Shown one piece after another: positions 1 through 12,174 of a stretch of 64,000 nt of DNA (position 1 is its first letter; each line of letters starts with the position of its first letter). The notes under the pieces were generated by a model. It searched no databases. It was not told the DNA's origin and worked only from the letters and a program-made list of their open reading frames with translations. Position numbers and translations under genes: made by a program. Source of the DNA: Hydractinia symbiolongicarpus (lineage: Eukaryota > Cnidaria > Hydrozoa > Anthoathecata > Hydractiniidae); the NCBI RefSeq assembly GCF_029227915.1, contig NC_079883.1, forward strand, positions 18,912,001 through 18,976,000, in the 5' to 3' direction.

Positions 1-924
1 TAGGACAAATAAATAAATGAATACTTACTTTCTTACTTAATTCAGGATAAATTCCATTTTAATCTTAATACTAAAATCGGATAGCCTGACATATTTTTTA
101 ATATTTCTCTCATAACTCAACAAACTCGGTACACAGACCTACAATGTTTTATTATTTCTAACAGATTTGTGTTTCCATTATCAAAAAGTGAAGAAGAGCC
201 CTGGGGAGGAGGTTGACATTTTGTGTTGTGATTAGCAGTATGATTTTACTAATTTTGCGTTAACGCGGCGAGTTGCCGTAATTGATCACCGCGGTTAAAA
301 TAGAAAATAAAATATGATAATGCTACGGCCGCGAATTTTGCAAACTAGAGACTTTTGATTTCGATGATTGAATTTGTTTCATCTACAAATATTGAGAAAA
401 TATTATAGTTGTTTATATCTAGGTCTCGATATTTTGTATAGCTACTTGTAAAGTATATATGTAAAAATACCCCGATCGGAGTTAGCATTTTGTATGTTAA
501 AATTTGTCTATTATTGGTCCTTAGTAGTGTAGTAAGTAGAACGTACTAGATAGTTGAATCCTTAAGTCAATAACATTTTTACATTCACAAGATATTTCGT
601 CATATTAAAAAGTCATGACTTACCAAAGTATTGGAAAACAACTTTATCAATGGCGTTATATTGTGTCAAATATATCTAGTTTGACAGTCTGTTTTCTATT
701 CCCATCAAGAAGCTGAAGTACGTTTTTTTCGCAGATTACTTTTGGCACATTTTGGGAGCTTTTAATTCTGATACCTTTCAAAACTAAGATTGTGTTATTG
801 TTGTGTACTACTAATTCTATTTAAACCGGACCATGATATGTAGAGATTTGTCGGGTACTTCTTAACCAACATTTGACCTAAAATCATAACGACAACCTCA
901 CTTTCTTTGATTTTTTTTACTATA
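1..924. other. Intergenic AT-rich DNA
   Basis: No coding region is supported. Positions about 70-145 hold one diverged copy of the unit that forms the tandem array near 4 kb (a ggatagcctgacat core followed by a caaactcg..cacagac core). Nothing else is recognised. Confidence 0.5.
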
Positions 925-1640
925 CTAGTCGGTAAACCGTGGGTAAATTCACTAACTCGCCCGTCCTTTATTTGCCGCATTATATGTTTCGCTACTGCGG
1001 TTATCATTTTGCGTGACAAACAGACGTATACAGCTATTATAAAGAACCAGGGGAGCTTTAAACGCCGGGATCAGCCACAAGTAGCTGTGTGACCCTTCGT
1101 GGAACGCCCAGTAGAGTACTTAATAAGACCCGTAGAGTTGAGCGCTTCGGTATAGGAATGAAGTAAAGCACACACAAAATTATGGTGTTTTATTCTCCCA
1201 CAATTTTAGCTGAAATACAGTTTACAACCCGTTGGTACACCGTCATGGAAAAAACAGTTGACCAACCTTTTATGTTTTTCAGAATATACTCAAAGCTGAG
1301 CAGTTAGGTAAAAAAAAGAGGTAAAAAATGCCGCGCATAAAATTTATCGCAACTTCGGTTAAATAGAAACACAGGAAATAGCCTGTCGTTAACAATGGGA
1401 TGAGCGCTTGGTACAGGTATACTGTCTCGAACATGCTATATATGCAAAATATATACCGTTTTCCAAAAAATTATATCCTAACTTCGGTTTAAATAAAAAC
1501 ACAGGTAACAACCCGTCGTTGCTCCGTCTAGCTAAAAAATCACTTAGCAATTTTTCTTTGTGGAATATATTTTCATGACTGTTATAAAAGTTGTAGTTAC
1601 TTAACGTGGCCACGTGCCTCAGCTTTTCACATGCCTACAT
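925..1640 (+). repeat. Dispersed long repeat, copy 1 (diverged)
   Basis: This segment matches the repeats at 16.2-17.5 kb and 21.4-22.5 kb. Shared blocks, in order, are a cccgtcctttat block, a cagac..ggctattat block, a gccgggatcagccacaagt block, a gtgacccttcgtggaacgc block, then repeated blocks of type aaataaaaacacaggaaacagcctgtcgtta spaced about 120 bp apart. There is no coding capacity. It is the most diverged copy in the window. Confidence 0.6.
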
Positions 1641-2779
1641 GCCTTAATTTTTGTGTGATAATTCTTTTTGTTGGATACTCCTCGTTGTTGCTAAAGAATC
1701 CAGTAGTAAGCGTTGTTAGTCTACTTTGAATCAATGGAAAATCACGTGTTTTTTGTGGTTGTTGATACTTCAATGGGACCTTCACAATCTTTTTAAAAGC
1801 CTTGAACAGCAAAATTTCAACGCCTTAATTTTAAAAGGATTCATCTTTCGCAAAAATTATTTCCCTTAATTTCCCAATTATTTCGAATCGTGAAGGTTTA
1901 TTAATGAAATCCCAATTACCGCAGAAGCACTAGGGCACGTAAGTACATAAAGTACGTTGCGAAAATAAGGCGCGTAGACACATAAAGCACGTAACCACGA
2001 GGGCACGTAAGGCACGTAAGTTAGCAGACCCTGTACATGGCTAGAGAACGAGATAATATACAATCCCGATCGATATTAATACTTTTTTTCCGGTCCTTTT
2101 AGTCATCGCAATCTCTTGTAGGCAAAATTATGTTATACATCTGGAACTCCGTTATCTCAAATTTTCGTTTTGTGGAACTATTTTTCCGGTCCTTTCAGCT
2201 CACAGGACGTATATTTATAACAGTATTTTTTACTGATATACTCATCCTGTATATAAATTCGGAAATAAAAATAATAATAATAATAATAATCATTTTATCA
2301 CGAACTGGATATAGCCTAGAGAAAGCAGAGTAATACTTTAAGCTTTTTTGGAAAGAAGTAAGTTTAGTAACAATCACATACTACTATCAATATATATATA
2401 TTTTTCTTTTTTCTGTTCCTCGTTTTCGGCTAAACGAGTATTTTATCTCGAACTTCAGAAGGTCTTCGACGCTCGATAACTCGACTATCCTTTATCTCGA
2501 ACTTTCAACGTCCTAAACTTTTTTATCAGTTCCCTGGGAGTTTGGGTCGACCGTATTTATTTTAACACGTGGTATTAAGAAGAAAAAAAGTACAAAAGGA
2601 GATCGACAAACCTGACACCACCACTTTCAAACCAAAATGGCCTTCGTTACATGTTTTCGTTTTTTTTTTTTTTTTGATTCTACCTTAATTCTGTAAACAA
2701 AATCCGCAAAAATCGCGTTCTGCGGAAATTTTCCGAAATAAAGCTGCGGCGCATCTTTTTCGAACAAAATACGACTATT
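1641..2779. other. Intergenic DNA with simple repeats
   Basis: No gene is recognised. A cluster of short gcacgtaa-type words lies at about 1,935-2,025. An (aat)n microsatellite lies at about 2,266-2,290. The rest is AT-rich sequence with many stops in every frame. Confidence 0.5.
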
Positions 2780-2965
2780 ATTAAAGAGACTAGTCGTTAG
2801 CCCGTGGAAAAATCCACATATCCGTCCGTCCTTTAAATTTACCAATCCCGACACATTGGATAAAATTTATCGCGTTTGATATTCGTGTTTCCGTAGCACA
2901 ATTTTCTAACTCAGCGGAGCGTTTGAGCAGAGACAGACAAATTACGGCTAGACTAGTCAGTCCTC
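2780..2965 (+). repeat. Dispersed repeat, one ~180-bp unit
   Basis: One unit of the ~180-bp module: aaagagactagtcgttagcc, a ccgtggaaaaatccac palindrome arm (here degraded on the right), a cgtcctttaaatttacc block, a gtgtttccgta block and a cagagacagacaaat block. It matches the units at 16.3-16.8 kb and 21.5-22.0 kb. Confidence 0.65.
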
Positions 2966-3949
2966 AAAACATATCGCATTTGGTGTTTCTTAGCACAATG
3001 TTTTCGTGTGGACAGACAGACCATTATTAAGATAGGGAGCATAGACTTACAGCCTTTGATCTGAAAAGTAATAGTCACTATGAATTGAATTGTAGTCTGT
3101 AATAAAAGGCATTAAACATATTCGTAACATGTCGGGATCACCATTTAACCTAAAAATATGCTGACAAGCTTAACTGATCTGAAAGTTTTTTAGAAATTAT
3201 GCACTGGCACTAAACAAATAATTTTTTTACATTAGTTGTATATATTCTGTTTGTACTCAAATTATTCATTTTTGATTTTTACGAATTAGACCCCCGGAAT
3301 CTCAATCATTACGATATGATCACCACGCTTTAACTGATGGAATTTTTTGTCCGTATTTTATATACATGTTGACCATTTCAGTTAAGTGCAAAGAAGTTAT
3401 TTCATATTAAAAGAAATTCCGTAATGCTACATCTGGTGTGCGTCACCGAGTAACATAGTTTCATTTTTGTCAGGCAACCCAAAATTCTCTGTTTACACGT
3501 CCTTGCCACGCCAAAAAATTGCATTACATTGCGTTGTAAAAACATAAATAAAAGTGCCAATTTTCCGAAATTTTAAAGACGTACAAACTGTCTAACAAAC
3601 TAAAGTTTTACACAAAAATCTTCAAATATAGCTACTGAAATTCACAAAACTAAAAAGCATTAAAGAAATCAAAAATCTACTGTTTCTTAGACTGTTTTGG
3701 TTTCGCTATCATTATTTTTCACTCGCTAGAAGTCGTAGTTTTTTCTTGACGTCACGTGGTTTATGCTTACCGAACACGGCGTCCTTTTAAGAAAAATTTA
3801 GGTTAGGCAGAGAAATCTTATATTTTTTACAACCCTGGGTTTTGGGTTGTGAAACGGTCACGACTCTGGTACAGAACTATTCAACTGGTCTGTACCAGAG
3901 TGATGCTCGTATCACCGTCTGAATGTTAGAAAAAAATACAGATGCCTTG
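2966..3949. other. Intergenic DNA with one hairpin
   Basis: No gene is recognised. A perfect 13-bp inverted repeat (3,863-3,875 with 3,889-3,901, core ctctggtacaga) surrounds a 13-nt loop. It may be the end of a small element, but no partner was found. Confidence 0.4.
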
Positions 3950-4460
3950 CTTGATTTTTTCACAAACTCGTAGCCAGACCGATAACATGTTAATCTTAGT
4001 AATAAAGGTGGATAGCGTAACATCTTTTCACGCATTGATTCTATATCTCCGCAGAAGAGTCGTGCCTATTATGAACATTATGAATTCTATTTTAAATAAC
4101 TCCTTTGGTGCATTACTCTTATAATTCGACAAACTCGTACCCAGACCGACGACATTTTAATCCTAGTAATAAATTCGGATAGCCTGACATTTTTTCGCAC
4201 ATTGCTTATATATCTCAGTAAACTCGTACCCAGACTGACAGAATTCTATTTTAAGTAATAAATTCGGATAGCCTGACATCTTTTCGCATATTAATCTTAC
4301 AACTCGACAAACTCGTACCCAGACCGATAACATTTTCAACTCACTAATAAATTCGGATAGCCCGCTACGTTTTTGCACATTGCTTTTATAACTCAGCAAA
4401 CTCGTACCCTGACTGTTTTGCTAATATAATTGAAAACTAGTACCCAGGCTGACATTGTTT
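3950..4460. repeat. Tandem array of ~85-90-bp units
   Basis: At least five imperfect units follow each other. Each contains a caaactcgtacccagaccga core, a taataaattcggatagcctg core and a ttttcgcacattg core. A single related unit lies at about 70-145. The reverse complement of the ggatagcctgacatcttttt core recurs in the array at 10.26-10.39 kb. No coding potential is seen. Confidence 0.7.
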
Positions 4461-6346
4461 CAATCTCTGTAATAAAACGCCAGTTCCGTGTGTCTGTCTG
4501 TCATTTTTGCAAAGTGGATTATTATATTCACTACTTTCTTTGATAAAGTCTATAAAACATCACCTATAAATTTTTTCTGTAAAGTACTAAACTTTGATGT
4601 TAACATAATGTTGACGTCAAAGGAAAGTATATTAATTAATGAAGCAATTACATTGCACCTAAAACTTTGAGGCCAAATAACTTGGAAATTTTTCACCGCG
4701 TGGGTAACTAAGGACCACCTTGGAGCAATTTGGGTAAGTTTTCCAAGCCTGGGTCCCCAATCCGTTTCGGAAGAGACGGGTCGATGACGTCATCAGAAAA
4801 TATACAAATTTCTTAAAATAATTTTTTGCATATTTGTTCGTTTTTGCTGAGGTCAGCAAAATGTTTAAACCCCCATATCTCCTTAAGTGTTTGTCCAAAA
4901 CAAATGATCCTATACATTATTTAAATCAGCTATTCAAGCTCTACACCATAAAGGCAACAAGTAAACAAATTTCCAAGAAAAAACATTTTTTCTCTTGACA
5001 GATCCTAGCTGACGTCATCAAAATTTAAATAACGGTCCCATTTTTGTTATCCTGTCTAAGTGGATTTTTCCACAGGCTTTATCGACTAGTTCAAATACTA
5101 ATTTTAGACCTTCTTGTTTTTTAATGATGTTGGAAGACCTGCAAAATTTTGTATATAGTCTGTATATTATATTACAGAGGTCTGTATATTATTATACAGA
5201 CACTGCTTTTAACAAACAATAAAAAGTTCTATCGGGAGTGTGATATAAAGAAAATACATAATCATTCCGTAACAGTGATAAAAGTTCAATAAACTATAAA
5301 AATATTGTAAGAGTTTTTTCTTTCTTCTCTTCTTCTTTTGCAGATATGACTTTCTCGTAAAACAGCATTAAGTTTTTCTAAAATATAACATCATCTATCA
5401 AAATCTGGACAAAACTAAACACTATGCAGTGACGCACTTTGTATGTTTCATGGTGTCATATAAAAGAGTTTTGATAAATTAGCGTGTTGTAATATATTTA
5501 TACGTTATACATACCTTGAACCTATAAATTAGATCCATTTCTTTAAATTTATAAATTACATCGGTATACTTGTGCTGTCATTAGAGAGCTTCAATTTACA
5601 CTAACGTGCCACCATTTACCTGGATACATAAACATGTGCTAAAAAATCACATTGAAATGTGATTAAACATTGTTTTTAACTACTCCACAAAGCAGTTTGT
5701 GTACACTCTTACACAGGTGCAGTAAGTGAAAAAAAAGTTACTCCATACCTGAAATATTGATAATCCCCAGATTGCACATATTCTTGTCTTTTTTCATTTC
5801 AGTGCTTCCCATCAGGTAATATTATGAACTCTAAAGTGAAATTGTTTAGAAATATGAGAGGTTTAAAAAAAATTTTAACCATGCTTTCACAGAAAATTGC
5901 CCACAATTAAGGACACTATCAATCCAATTTAACAATTTAATTTTCAAATTGTCAGTTTTCGTAATCATTGCTTAGTGTGATATATACAACTACCTTTTTG
6001 CTCATTAAAAGAAAACATGCATCCAGTTTTTAGATAAACAGTGTTGATGAGAAAATTTGAAAAATTAGATAGATCGTGTAATACTCCCAAGTTTTGTGAA
6101 GAAACACTGCTACACATGCAATAATAGGAAAGATACGCATAAAGAATTTCAGAAATTACTTATACACACTTTTTTGTAATAAATCATTTTTTAAGAATAT
6201 ATATATATATAATATATATATAAGCAATTTATAAGTATTTGTAAGTTCTTGTTAGATTATCTAGGTAGAATTTTCCAGACGCTTTTCAAATATTTGCAAT
6301 AATTTTTTTACAATGCACTACAAGAATATGTTAAAAAATAATTCGA
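4461..6346. other. AT-rich intergenic DNA, no gene seen
   Basis: No coding region, RNA gene or clear repeat is recognised. Two short gacgtcatcaaaa/gacgtcatcagaa words lie near 4,785 and 5,012. A (ta)n tract lies near 6,198-6,222. Confidence 0.4.
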
Positions 6347-6412
6347 AATAAGAAAATTCTAGCAGTTTAGATCATTATTTACTTTGATCTAAATTGCTAG
6401 AATTTTCTTATT
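6347..6412. repeat. ~28-bp inverted repeat (hairpin)
   Basis: Two arms of about 28 bp with one mismatch, core attctagcagtttagatca, surround a short AT loop. It may be a foldback MITE or a recombination relic. It lies about 180 bp left of the motif-flanked element that starts near 6.6 kb. Confidence 0.6.
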
Positions 6413-6589
6413 TTACTGCTGCTGGCTTTTAAAATGACAACCTGCAATTAAAAAATAACATGGTTAAACACATGAACGTAATACTTAACACAATTAGTCC
6501 AAAAGCCAAACAAAGAACTTTCTTTTTTTGGCTTTTGGATCAAATGGAACACATCTTGCCCTATTTACTTGAAATTTTAGTATGTTGGT

Positions 6590-8850
6590 CTTATGGTGGT
6601 TACCACCCTCAAATGACATTTTGATTTCCAAAAAACGTGGTAATTTTGAGGTTACCATCAATAATATAGGTCTTCCTTGTGATAGCAAATACTTGAGAAA
6701 TAGTGGGGCTACCAAATCGAATTTTCTTTCATGTAAACTAGATAACCCGAAGTCCTACATTATCCAAAAAGGTTCAAGAAATTTTGCCATATATGTGCTG
6801 TGTTCGAGGTTACAATCTACTGAAAAAAAATTTAGAGTTATTTTCATATTAGTGATTCAAGATATTTTCCTCATAAAAATGTACAAAACATCTACTTAAA
6901 ATATCTTTTGGAGCATTTCAGTAGGTGTTGTTAAAGGAAATGTGTTGATTTTGAGGTTACCCACGTTACAATTCTGTGTTTAAATAAGATAAAACAGAAA
7001 AATCTGTGAACTATGTGTAATCTTGAAATTAATGACATTGTTCAGTAATTTGAAAATTAAGATAAGTGTGGTATTTATGAGGTTACTATCAAAGTTTGGG
7101 TTTCTTATCAGCTCATGCAAACAAATGCATAAAATTGAGATAATAAAGGCTTAAGAAAAGAAAGAAATTTAAACAACCACTAAAAAACATAAAGTAGAAT
7201 AAAGTTACTTGGAACATGGTGATGAAGAAATTAACAGGAACAAAAAATGTGTAACAAGTGAGGTTACTCAACTACTAAAAATCACAAGTTTCAAAATACT
7301 ACTAACAATATCACTATCGTGCACTATAATACTCCCAATGAGCAATTATTTCACAGTACTCATTGTCACTGATGCTAACAGTGTTATTACCGCATTCCTC
7401 AAAGTTTACAAAAGTATAAACAACACTTTCTGGATAAACAAATATTTTCTTGTCCATTATTTTGTACAAGATTTTTCCACGTTTGGAAGTGGCTTTCTCC
7501 AAATAATGTGCAGTGATGTACTTTTGACCTAAGAGAACAGTGTGACCATAATCATCTGCAAGTTGGTCGACATTGCATATTTCTTCAACTGTTCCAACCA
7601 TGATGAAGAATACTGTTTCACTCGACTTTTCATTTGCTGCAATAGCACATATGGAACCAGGTTGAATGAAATCGTCTGTGATTTGTTTATGTGCAGTGTC
7701 AACAAAGTCACTAGTGAAAGATCTTAATGATGTTGCTTTGAGTTGAGTAACGTTTAATGTGTACTTTGAAAATAAATCACAAGATCCAATATCAAGTTGG
7801 CACTCTCTACAAAAGCATAACCGATCAGAGGCAAGGAACTCCTTTTGCTCAGGATGAAATATAATAACTTGGAACTTGTTTGATCCATCGATTACTAATA
7901 ATATTTTATACAATAATAAAAAATAAACTTATATTTCTGGTGTACACTTTTTCTCACAGTAACCTCACTAATGCAACAACAACAACAACTAAAATAAAAA
8001 CATTTCAAAACAGCTACATTCTGCAACTATTCTATCAGTGTTCTATCAATATTCTAAAACATGTTCTAAAAGTGCAATGTAGAGTATTCCTAAATTCTAC
8101 TTTCTGACTTGTTTTCCATTGTGCATGAAGTGCTAGTACTACATGTATCTACAGTACTTTTTCATTCCATTGTAACCTCAGCTTGAACACAAATGTTGAA
8201 TTCAATTATATCAGTTGGAAAACATTAGATTCATACTGTTTATTAATTTAATTTGGCCTCACAAACTCACACTTTAAAATATAGTTTTATATGCAACATC
8301 TAGTAGGTAACCTCGCAGAAAACACATTTTTTTAATATTATAATGATAATTTTGCAAAATAGTAGTATATCTCTTAGAAACATTTCTACATATAACAGAA
8401 ACCTCAAAATATCAACTAAAATGCATCTCTTAATTTTTCTTCACGATTTTCCATACGTATAGACATAATACCATTAAAAGCAATAAAATCTGATTCTCTA
8501 TGCTCTGCATTACCTCATTGAGGAATGAGAAAAAATCATTAAATTTGGTAACCTCAATATAGTCACACACTTTAAAAATTCAATTATTCAAAGATTTAGT
8601 TGGGTTGCTTACCAATTTAGTCACCACTGTACCAAATTTCATTAAAGTAACCCCAAGGAATCCTTAGATATAAGGCTTTAAAGAGGGTAACCTCATTTTG
8701 GTAACCTCAAATTTACCACATCACATTTTCGAGTATATCTTGAAAACTAGGTAACCTCAAAATGTGCTTCCTTTTTTAAAAGTTGCCCATTTTTATACAC
8801 CAAATGTACCTACCTTTTGTTAACAGTAACCTCAAAATTACACTTTGTAG
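6590..8850. mobile_element. Candidate decayed element with inverted subterminal motif arrays
   Basis: The motif TGAGGTTACC or close variants occurs about 14 times in 2.3 kb. Left of the central ORF it reads forward (near 6,593, 6,651, 6,953, 7,079, 7,259). Right of the ORF it reads as the complement, GGTAACCTCA (near 7,963, 8,172, 8,308, 8,399, 8,549, 8,687, 8,697, 8,750, 8,827). Mirror-image subterminal motif arrays around a gene are what transposase-binding sites of some DNA transposons look like. No clean terminal inverted repeat or target duplication was found, so the ends are approximate and the class is open. Confidence 0.4.
7314..7913 (-). CDS. Hypothetical 199-residue protein inside the motif-flanked element
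   Basis: The longest ORF in the first 10 kb, in otherwise stop-rich DNA, so probably a real or recently real gene or exon. I do not recognise the family. The N-terminus (residues 1-45) resembles the end of a beta-rich domain with a CFCREC cysteine pair near residues 34-39. The rest is mixed, with no membrane segment. The first Met follows in-frame sequence, so it could be the last exon of a longer gene. It sits exactly where the flanking TGAGGTTAC motifs change orientation, which suggests it belongs to that element, perhaps as the C-terminal part of its protein. The function is unknown. Confidence 0.45.
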   Translation of the reverse strand: MYKILLVIDGSNKFQVIIFHPEQKEFLASDRLCFCRECQLDIGSCDLFSKYTLNVTQLKATSLRSFTSDFVDTAHKQITDDFIQPGSICAIAANEKSSETVFFIMVGTVEEICNVDQLADDYGHTVLLGQKYITAHYLEKATSKRGKILYKIMDKKIFVYPESVVYTFVNFEECGNNTVSISDNEYCEIIAHWEYYSAR

Positions 8851-8939
8851 AGAATGACAAATGATGACATGTTGAAATGTCACAAAACCCCCCTTAATTT
8901 TTGAAACTTATCAAAGTTAAACAGGTTCTTAGATATTTC

Positions 8940-8975
8940 TTTTGTCCTTTCACTTTTCCAAGTGAAAGGACAAAA
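8940..8975. repeat. Perfect 16-bp stem hairpin
   Basis: A perfect inverted repeat, core gtcctttcactt, with a ttcc loop. It lies about 100 bp right of the last TGAGGTTAC-type motif and could mark or lie just outside the right border of that element. Confidence 0.65.
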
Positions 8976-10127
8976 AAATTTCAAACGTAAACAATTACTA
9001 ATAAAACCTTAACAAAACACCCTGCTTTTCTACCAGTAGAAGAAATAGTACTAGCAGATCCTATATTATGCGTAATCAAAGCTTATCAAGGTCTATAATT
9101 ACTGGACAAACTTTCCATAATTTATAAACAGACACAAAATGATAATATTTTAACAATATCTACAAAGTTTCTGTTACTGTTTTACTGTCACCAGTATACA
9201 AATTGTTTTGACAAAGTAAAACATTTTATCACTTAAATTACTACTGAGTTGAAACTTTTATCCGAAAGTAAAAGAACTTAAGAATGTAGTAAAAAATTGA
9301 CAAGAAGAATTCTCAAAAAAATTAAGAATATTTTGCCTATGCTCAGTTTAAATATATCTGGAACTTCATCGCAAACTGCGTTTTGACAAGCTTTAGAATA
9401 ATCTCTTTTTCACAATTAAACGATATAGGTCATATATGTGATTGAGCATCCTGAGACTCATTTCCTAAACATGAATATATATCAAGAATATAACTTCAGC
9501 AAACAGACAAATAGTGAACTATTTTTCTTATGTGGTGCTTTAGGAGCATTGTAACAGAATTAGTGTAACAGAATTAGTTTAGAAATTTAGGCATATTTAA
9601 AGAGGCAGACAAGATGACTGGGCACATGATAGTCAAAGCCCTGAATAACATATTATCGTAATTATATTTATTGTGAATCATATAGCTATAGTTTCAAAAG
9701 TTTGAAATGATTTAAGATAATGCTTAGCTAGCTATCTAGATTCGTGGATGTGCAGGTTAGAATTTTCTAATTTTTCCAGATCAGTCATGAAAAAGAACAG
9801 CTAGCTAAAGCTACAGAGCACAACTTTCGACTTGCTAACCTTGTTTAATAAAGTTAAATTTCTCTAAAGCACAGGGCTGTGCTATCTAGCTACAGACAAG
9901 AGGGTCATTATTAGCTATATATTTATTTTTTAAACAATTGTCAAGTTATCACAACACCAGGCACCTATAAAGTTACACACTCAAACTAACCATAGCAATA
10001 AGTCTTGTATTTTTAACTTCAATGTATATATATTCAATAGTACCATAACAACAACTCAATATGTATGTTTAGATAATCACGTAATTAGGACTAATACAGC
10101 TATTAGTTTAGAAAAACTTTAGTCTCC
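8976..10127. other. AT-rich intergenic DNA
   Basis: No coding region, repeat family or RNA gene is recognised in this stretch. Several short agctagcta words occur, a low-complexity feature shared with much of the window. Confidence 0.4.
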
Positions 10128-10169
10128 GTATAACCTATATGATTAGCTAGCTAATCATATAGGTTATAC
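10128..10169. repeat. Perfect 42-bp palindrome without loop
   Basis: Both halves match perfectly around the centre agctagct at 10,148/10,149. Perfect palindromes of this size usually decay or are deleted, so it is recent, maintained, or part of a small foldback element. Confidence 0.75.
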
Positions 10170-10261
10170 TTAGCTTATTAAACAAGCATCCTCTTACAGA
10201 GATGGTCCGCCAGACTGTCAACCATTATTAAACACAAGTGGAAATGTTAACGGCGGCCGAC

Positions 10262-10385
10262 AAGGATGGCAGGCTATCCTATGAAGATGGCAGGCTATCC
10301 TATGAAGATGGCAGGCTATCCTATGAGATGGCAGGCTATCCTACGAGATGGCAGGCTATCCGAAAAAGATGTCAGGCTATCCTAA
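10262..10385. repeat. Tandem array of ~20-bp units (gatggcaggctatcctatga)
   Basis: Five or six units are arranged head to tail. The last carries cgaaaaagatgtcaggctatcc, which is the reverse complement of the core of the 4-kb array. The array abuts the 3' tail of the LINE at 10.4 kb. Confidence 0.75.
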
Positions 10386-10403
10386 ATCCAATTAGGAACA
10401 TCC

Positions 10404-10447
<44 letters not shown>

Positions 10448-10650
10448 GTTAATCGACATATATTTCAAGCATCCATAAATTACAATGGTTCTTAATGCTG
10501 AAATGTGTAAATACTAAATGTATGTGCAAACGTAAATATAAATTCAATCAGTAATAAAAACAAAATGAACATGAGCAAAAAGAGCATAGACGAAGCAGTC
10601 AAATAATCATACGAAAGTCTTAAAAGGCTAAGATAAAACAGATAAATAAA

Positions 10651-11115
10651 TTAAAAATCAGAACAACTTAAAAGTCTGGCTGTTGCCCTATCAAAAAAAT
10701 ATTTTTTCGCTAAGTTTGTAAATTTGTTATAGTTTTCCACTTGCCGAAGTTGAAATGGAAGGTCGTTGAAGTGGAGGGCAGCAGTGTGGGCAAAAGTACC
10801 CTCAATATTGTTTGTCTCAATTAAATTTGTTCTTATAGTATTCGTTCGTAACGATCGTTCGGTTACAGGGAAAAAAGATAGTTTCAGGTAACTTGGCCAA
10901 CTTTCTTTGTTGAACAGAGCTTTGTGTGCAAGTTTTACAAAAGAAAGAGATATTCTTTCTTCCACTGGAAGCCGTTGTAATGTTAGCACGTCATGATCAC
11001 TGCAACGACGACGGCAAACGAAACTTGCTGAAGATCTTTGCAGCTTTTGTAATCGTTTCGAAAGATATTTTGGTAAATTACTGAAGATGGTATTACAGTA
11101 ATATATCTTTGTCAA
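10651..11115 (-). pseudogene. LINE ORF2 C-terminal domain
   Basis: This 154-residue piece is the thumb/C-terminal part of a CR1-like ORF2. It carries a basic helix (LSKRLQKLQRSSASFVCRRR), a helical LTLQRLPVEERISLSFVKLAHKAL block, and ends with the HFNDLPFQLRQVENYNKFTNLAKKYF pattern common at the end of such proteins. It lies directly downstream of the RT piece in a different frame. The stop at 10,651 is followed by the 3' UTR and (AAT)n tail. Confidence 0.75.
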
Positions 11116-11157
11116 GATTAAGCTCTTTAATAATTGCGTTCACATGTAAATTCCATG

Positions 11158-12174
11158 TCAAATGTTCGCTAAAATGCACTCCAAGTATGCATTAACACGA
11201 CCAATAGATTTATCATCATTTACCAAGGTGACATTATAATCAAACAAATTATGCTTTCGCGACATTTGACTTGTTGAAAACAGCATAAGTTTTGTTTTAC
11301 TGACATTAAGACGTAAATTGAAGCGTGAGGACCAATCATAAATACGTTCCATTTCGTGTTGCATTGATAATATGCCATCTTTTATCTTGTCTACTTTAAC
11401 ATGCCGTTGTAGTGTTGTATCGTCGGCATATTGAAGATAAGTACTTGGTCCATTGTTGCTTAGCAAAGTAACATAAAGATTAAAAAGAACAGGACCGAGT
11501 ATGCTACCTTGAGGTACTCCAAATTTCACCAACAATTTCTGCGATACTTTATCGTCAACCTGCACAAACTGGTATCTGTTACTGAGATAATCATCAATTA
11601 GTCTAATAAAATGTTTCGAGAAACCTAATTGGTGAAGATGACCGATCAAGGTAGGATAGTCAACAGTGTCAATTGCTTTAGAAAAGTCTGCAAATATAGA
11701 AAGCGTGATTTCACCCTTCTTCATGGCATGTAAAATATCATCTTTTAGTTTTAACAAAATGGTAGTCGTAGAGTGTCCTTTTCTATATCCAGATTGTGTT
11801 GAACAGTAGACTGAGCTTTTTTCGATGAAGGTCGTGATTTGCATCAATATAATCCTCTCGAATACCTTGGACAGAACTGGTAGGACACTTATTGGACGGT
11901 AGTCAGCTAGATTAGAAGGATTTGTTAGTTTAGGGATCGGACAAATACGACTAATTTTCCATTGCTCTGGAAAGGTGGAATTATCAATACAGCAGTTAAT
12001 AATATGCGTTAACGGCGAGGCGATATAGTCAGCAACATATTTTATATACCTTGCGGGAATATTATCAAATCCCGTTGAACAGTCAAGTCGTAACGATCTA
12101 ATTGCATTAATAACATCTTCGAAAGTAGCATGTGTTAATTGAAAAGAGTTAGGTTTATCAGTAAAACTGTTCAT
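11158..12174 (-). pseudogene. LINE ORF2 reverse transcriptase domain
   Basis: A 338-residue piece with the non-LTR RT motifs in order: GFDNIPARYIK near the start, ADYRPISVLPVLSKVFERI, motif A FADFSKAIDTVDY, motif B GVPQGSILGPVLFNLYV and catalytic motif C LQYADDTTL. The YADD box is intact. The piece runs on from the endonuclease region (12,700-13,839) after an untranslatable stretch of about 500 bp that should hold the linker. It ends in a frameshift near 11,160, where the C-terminal piece takes over. It would copy the element's RNA into DNA at the nicked target. Confidence 0.85.
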
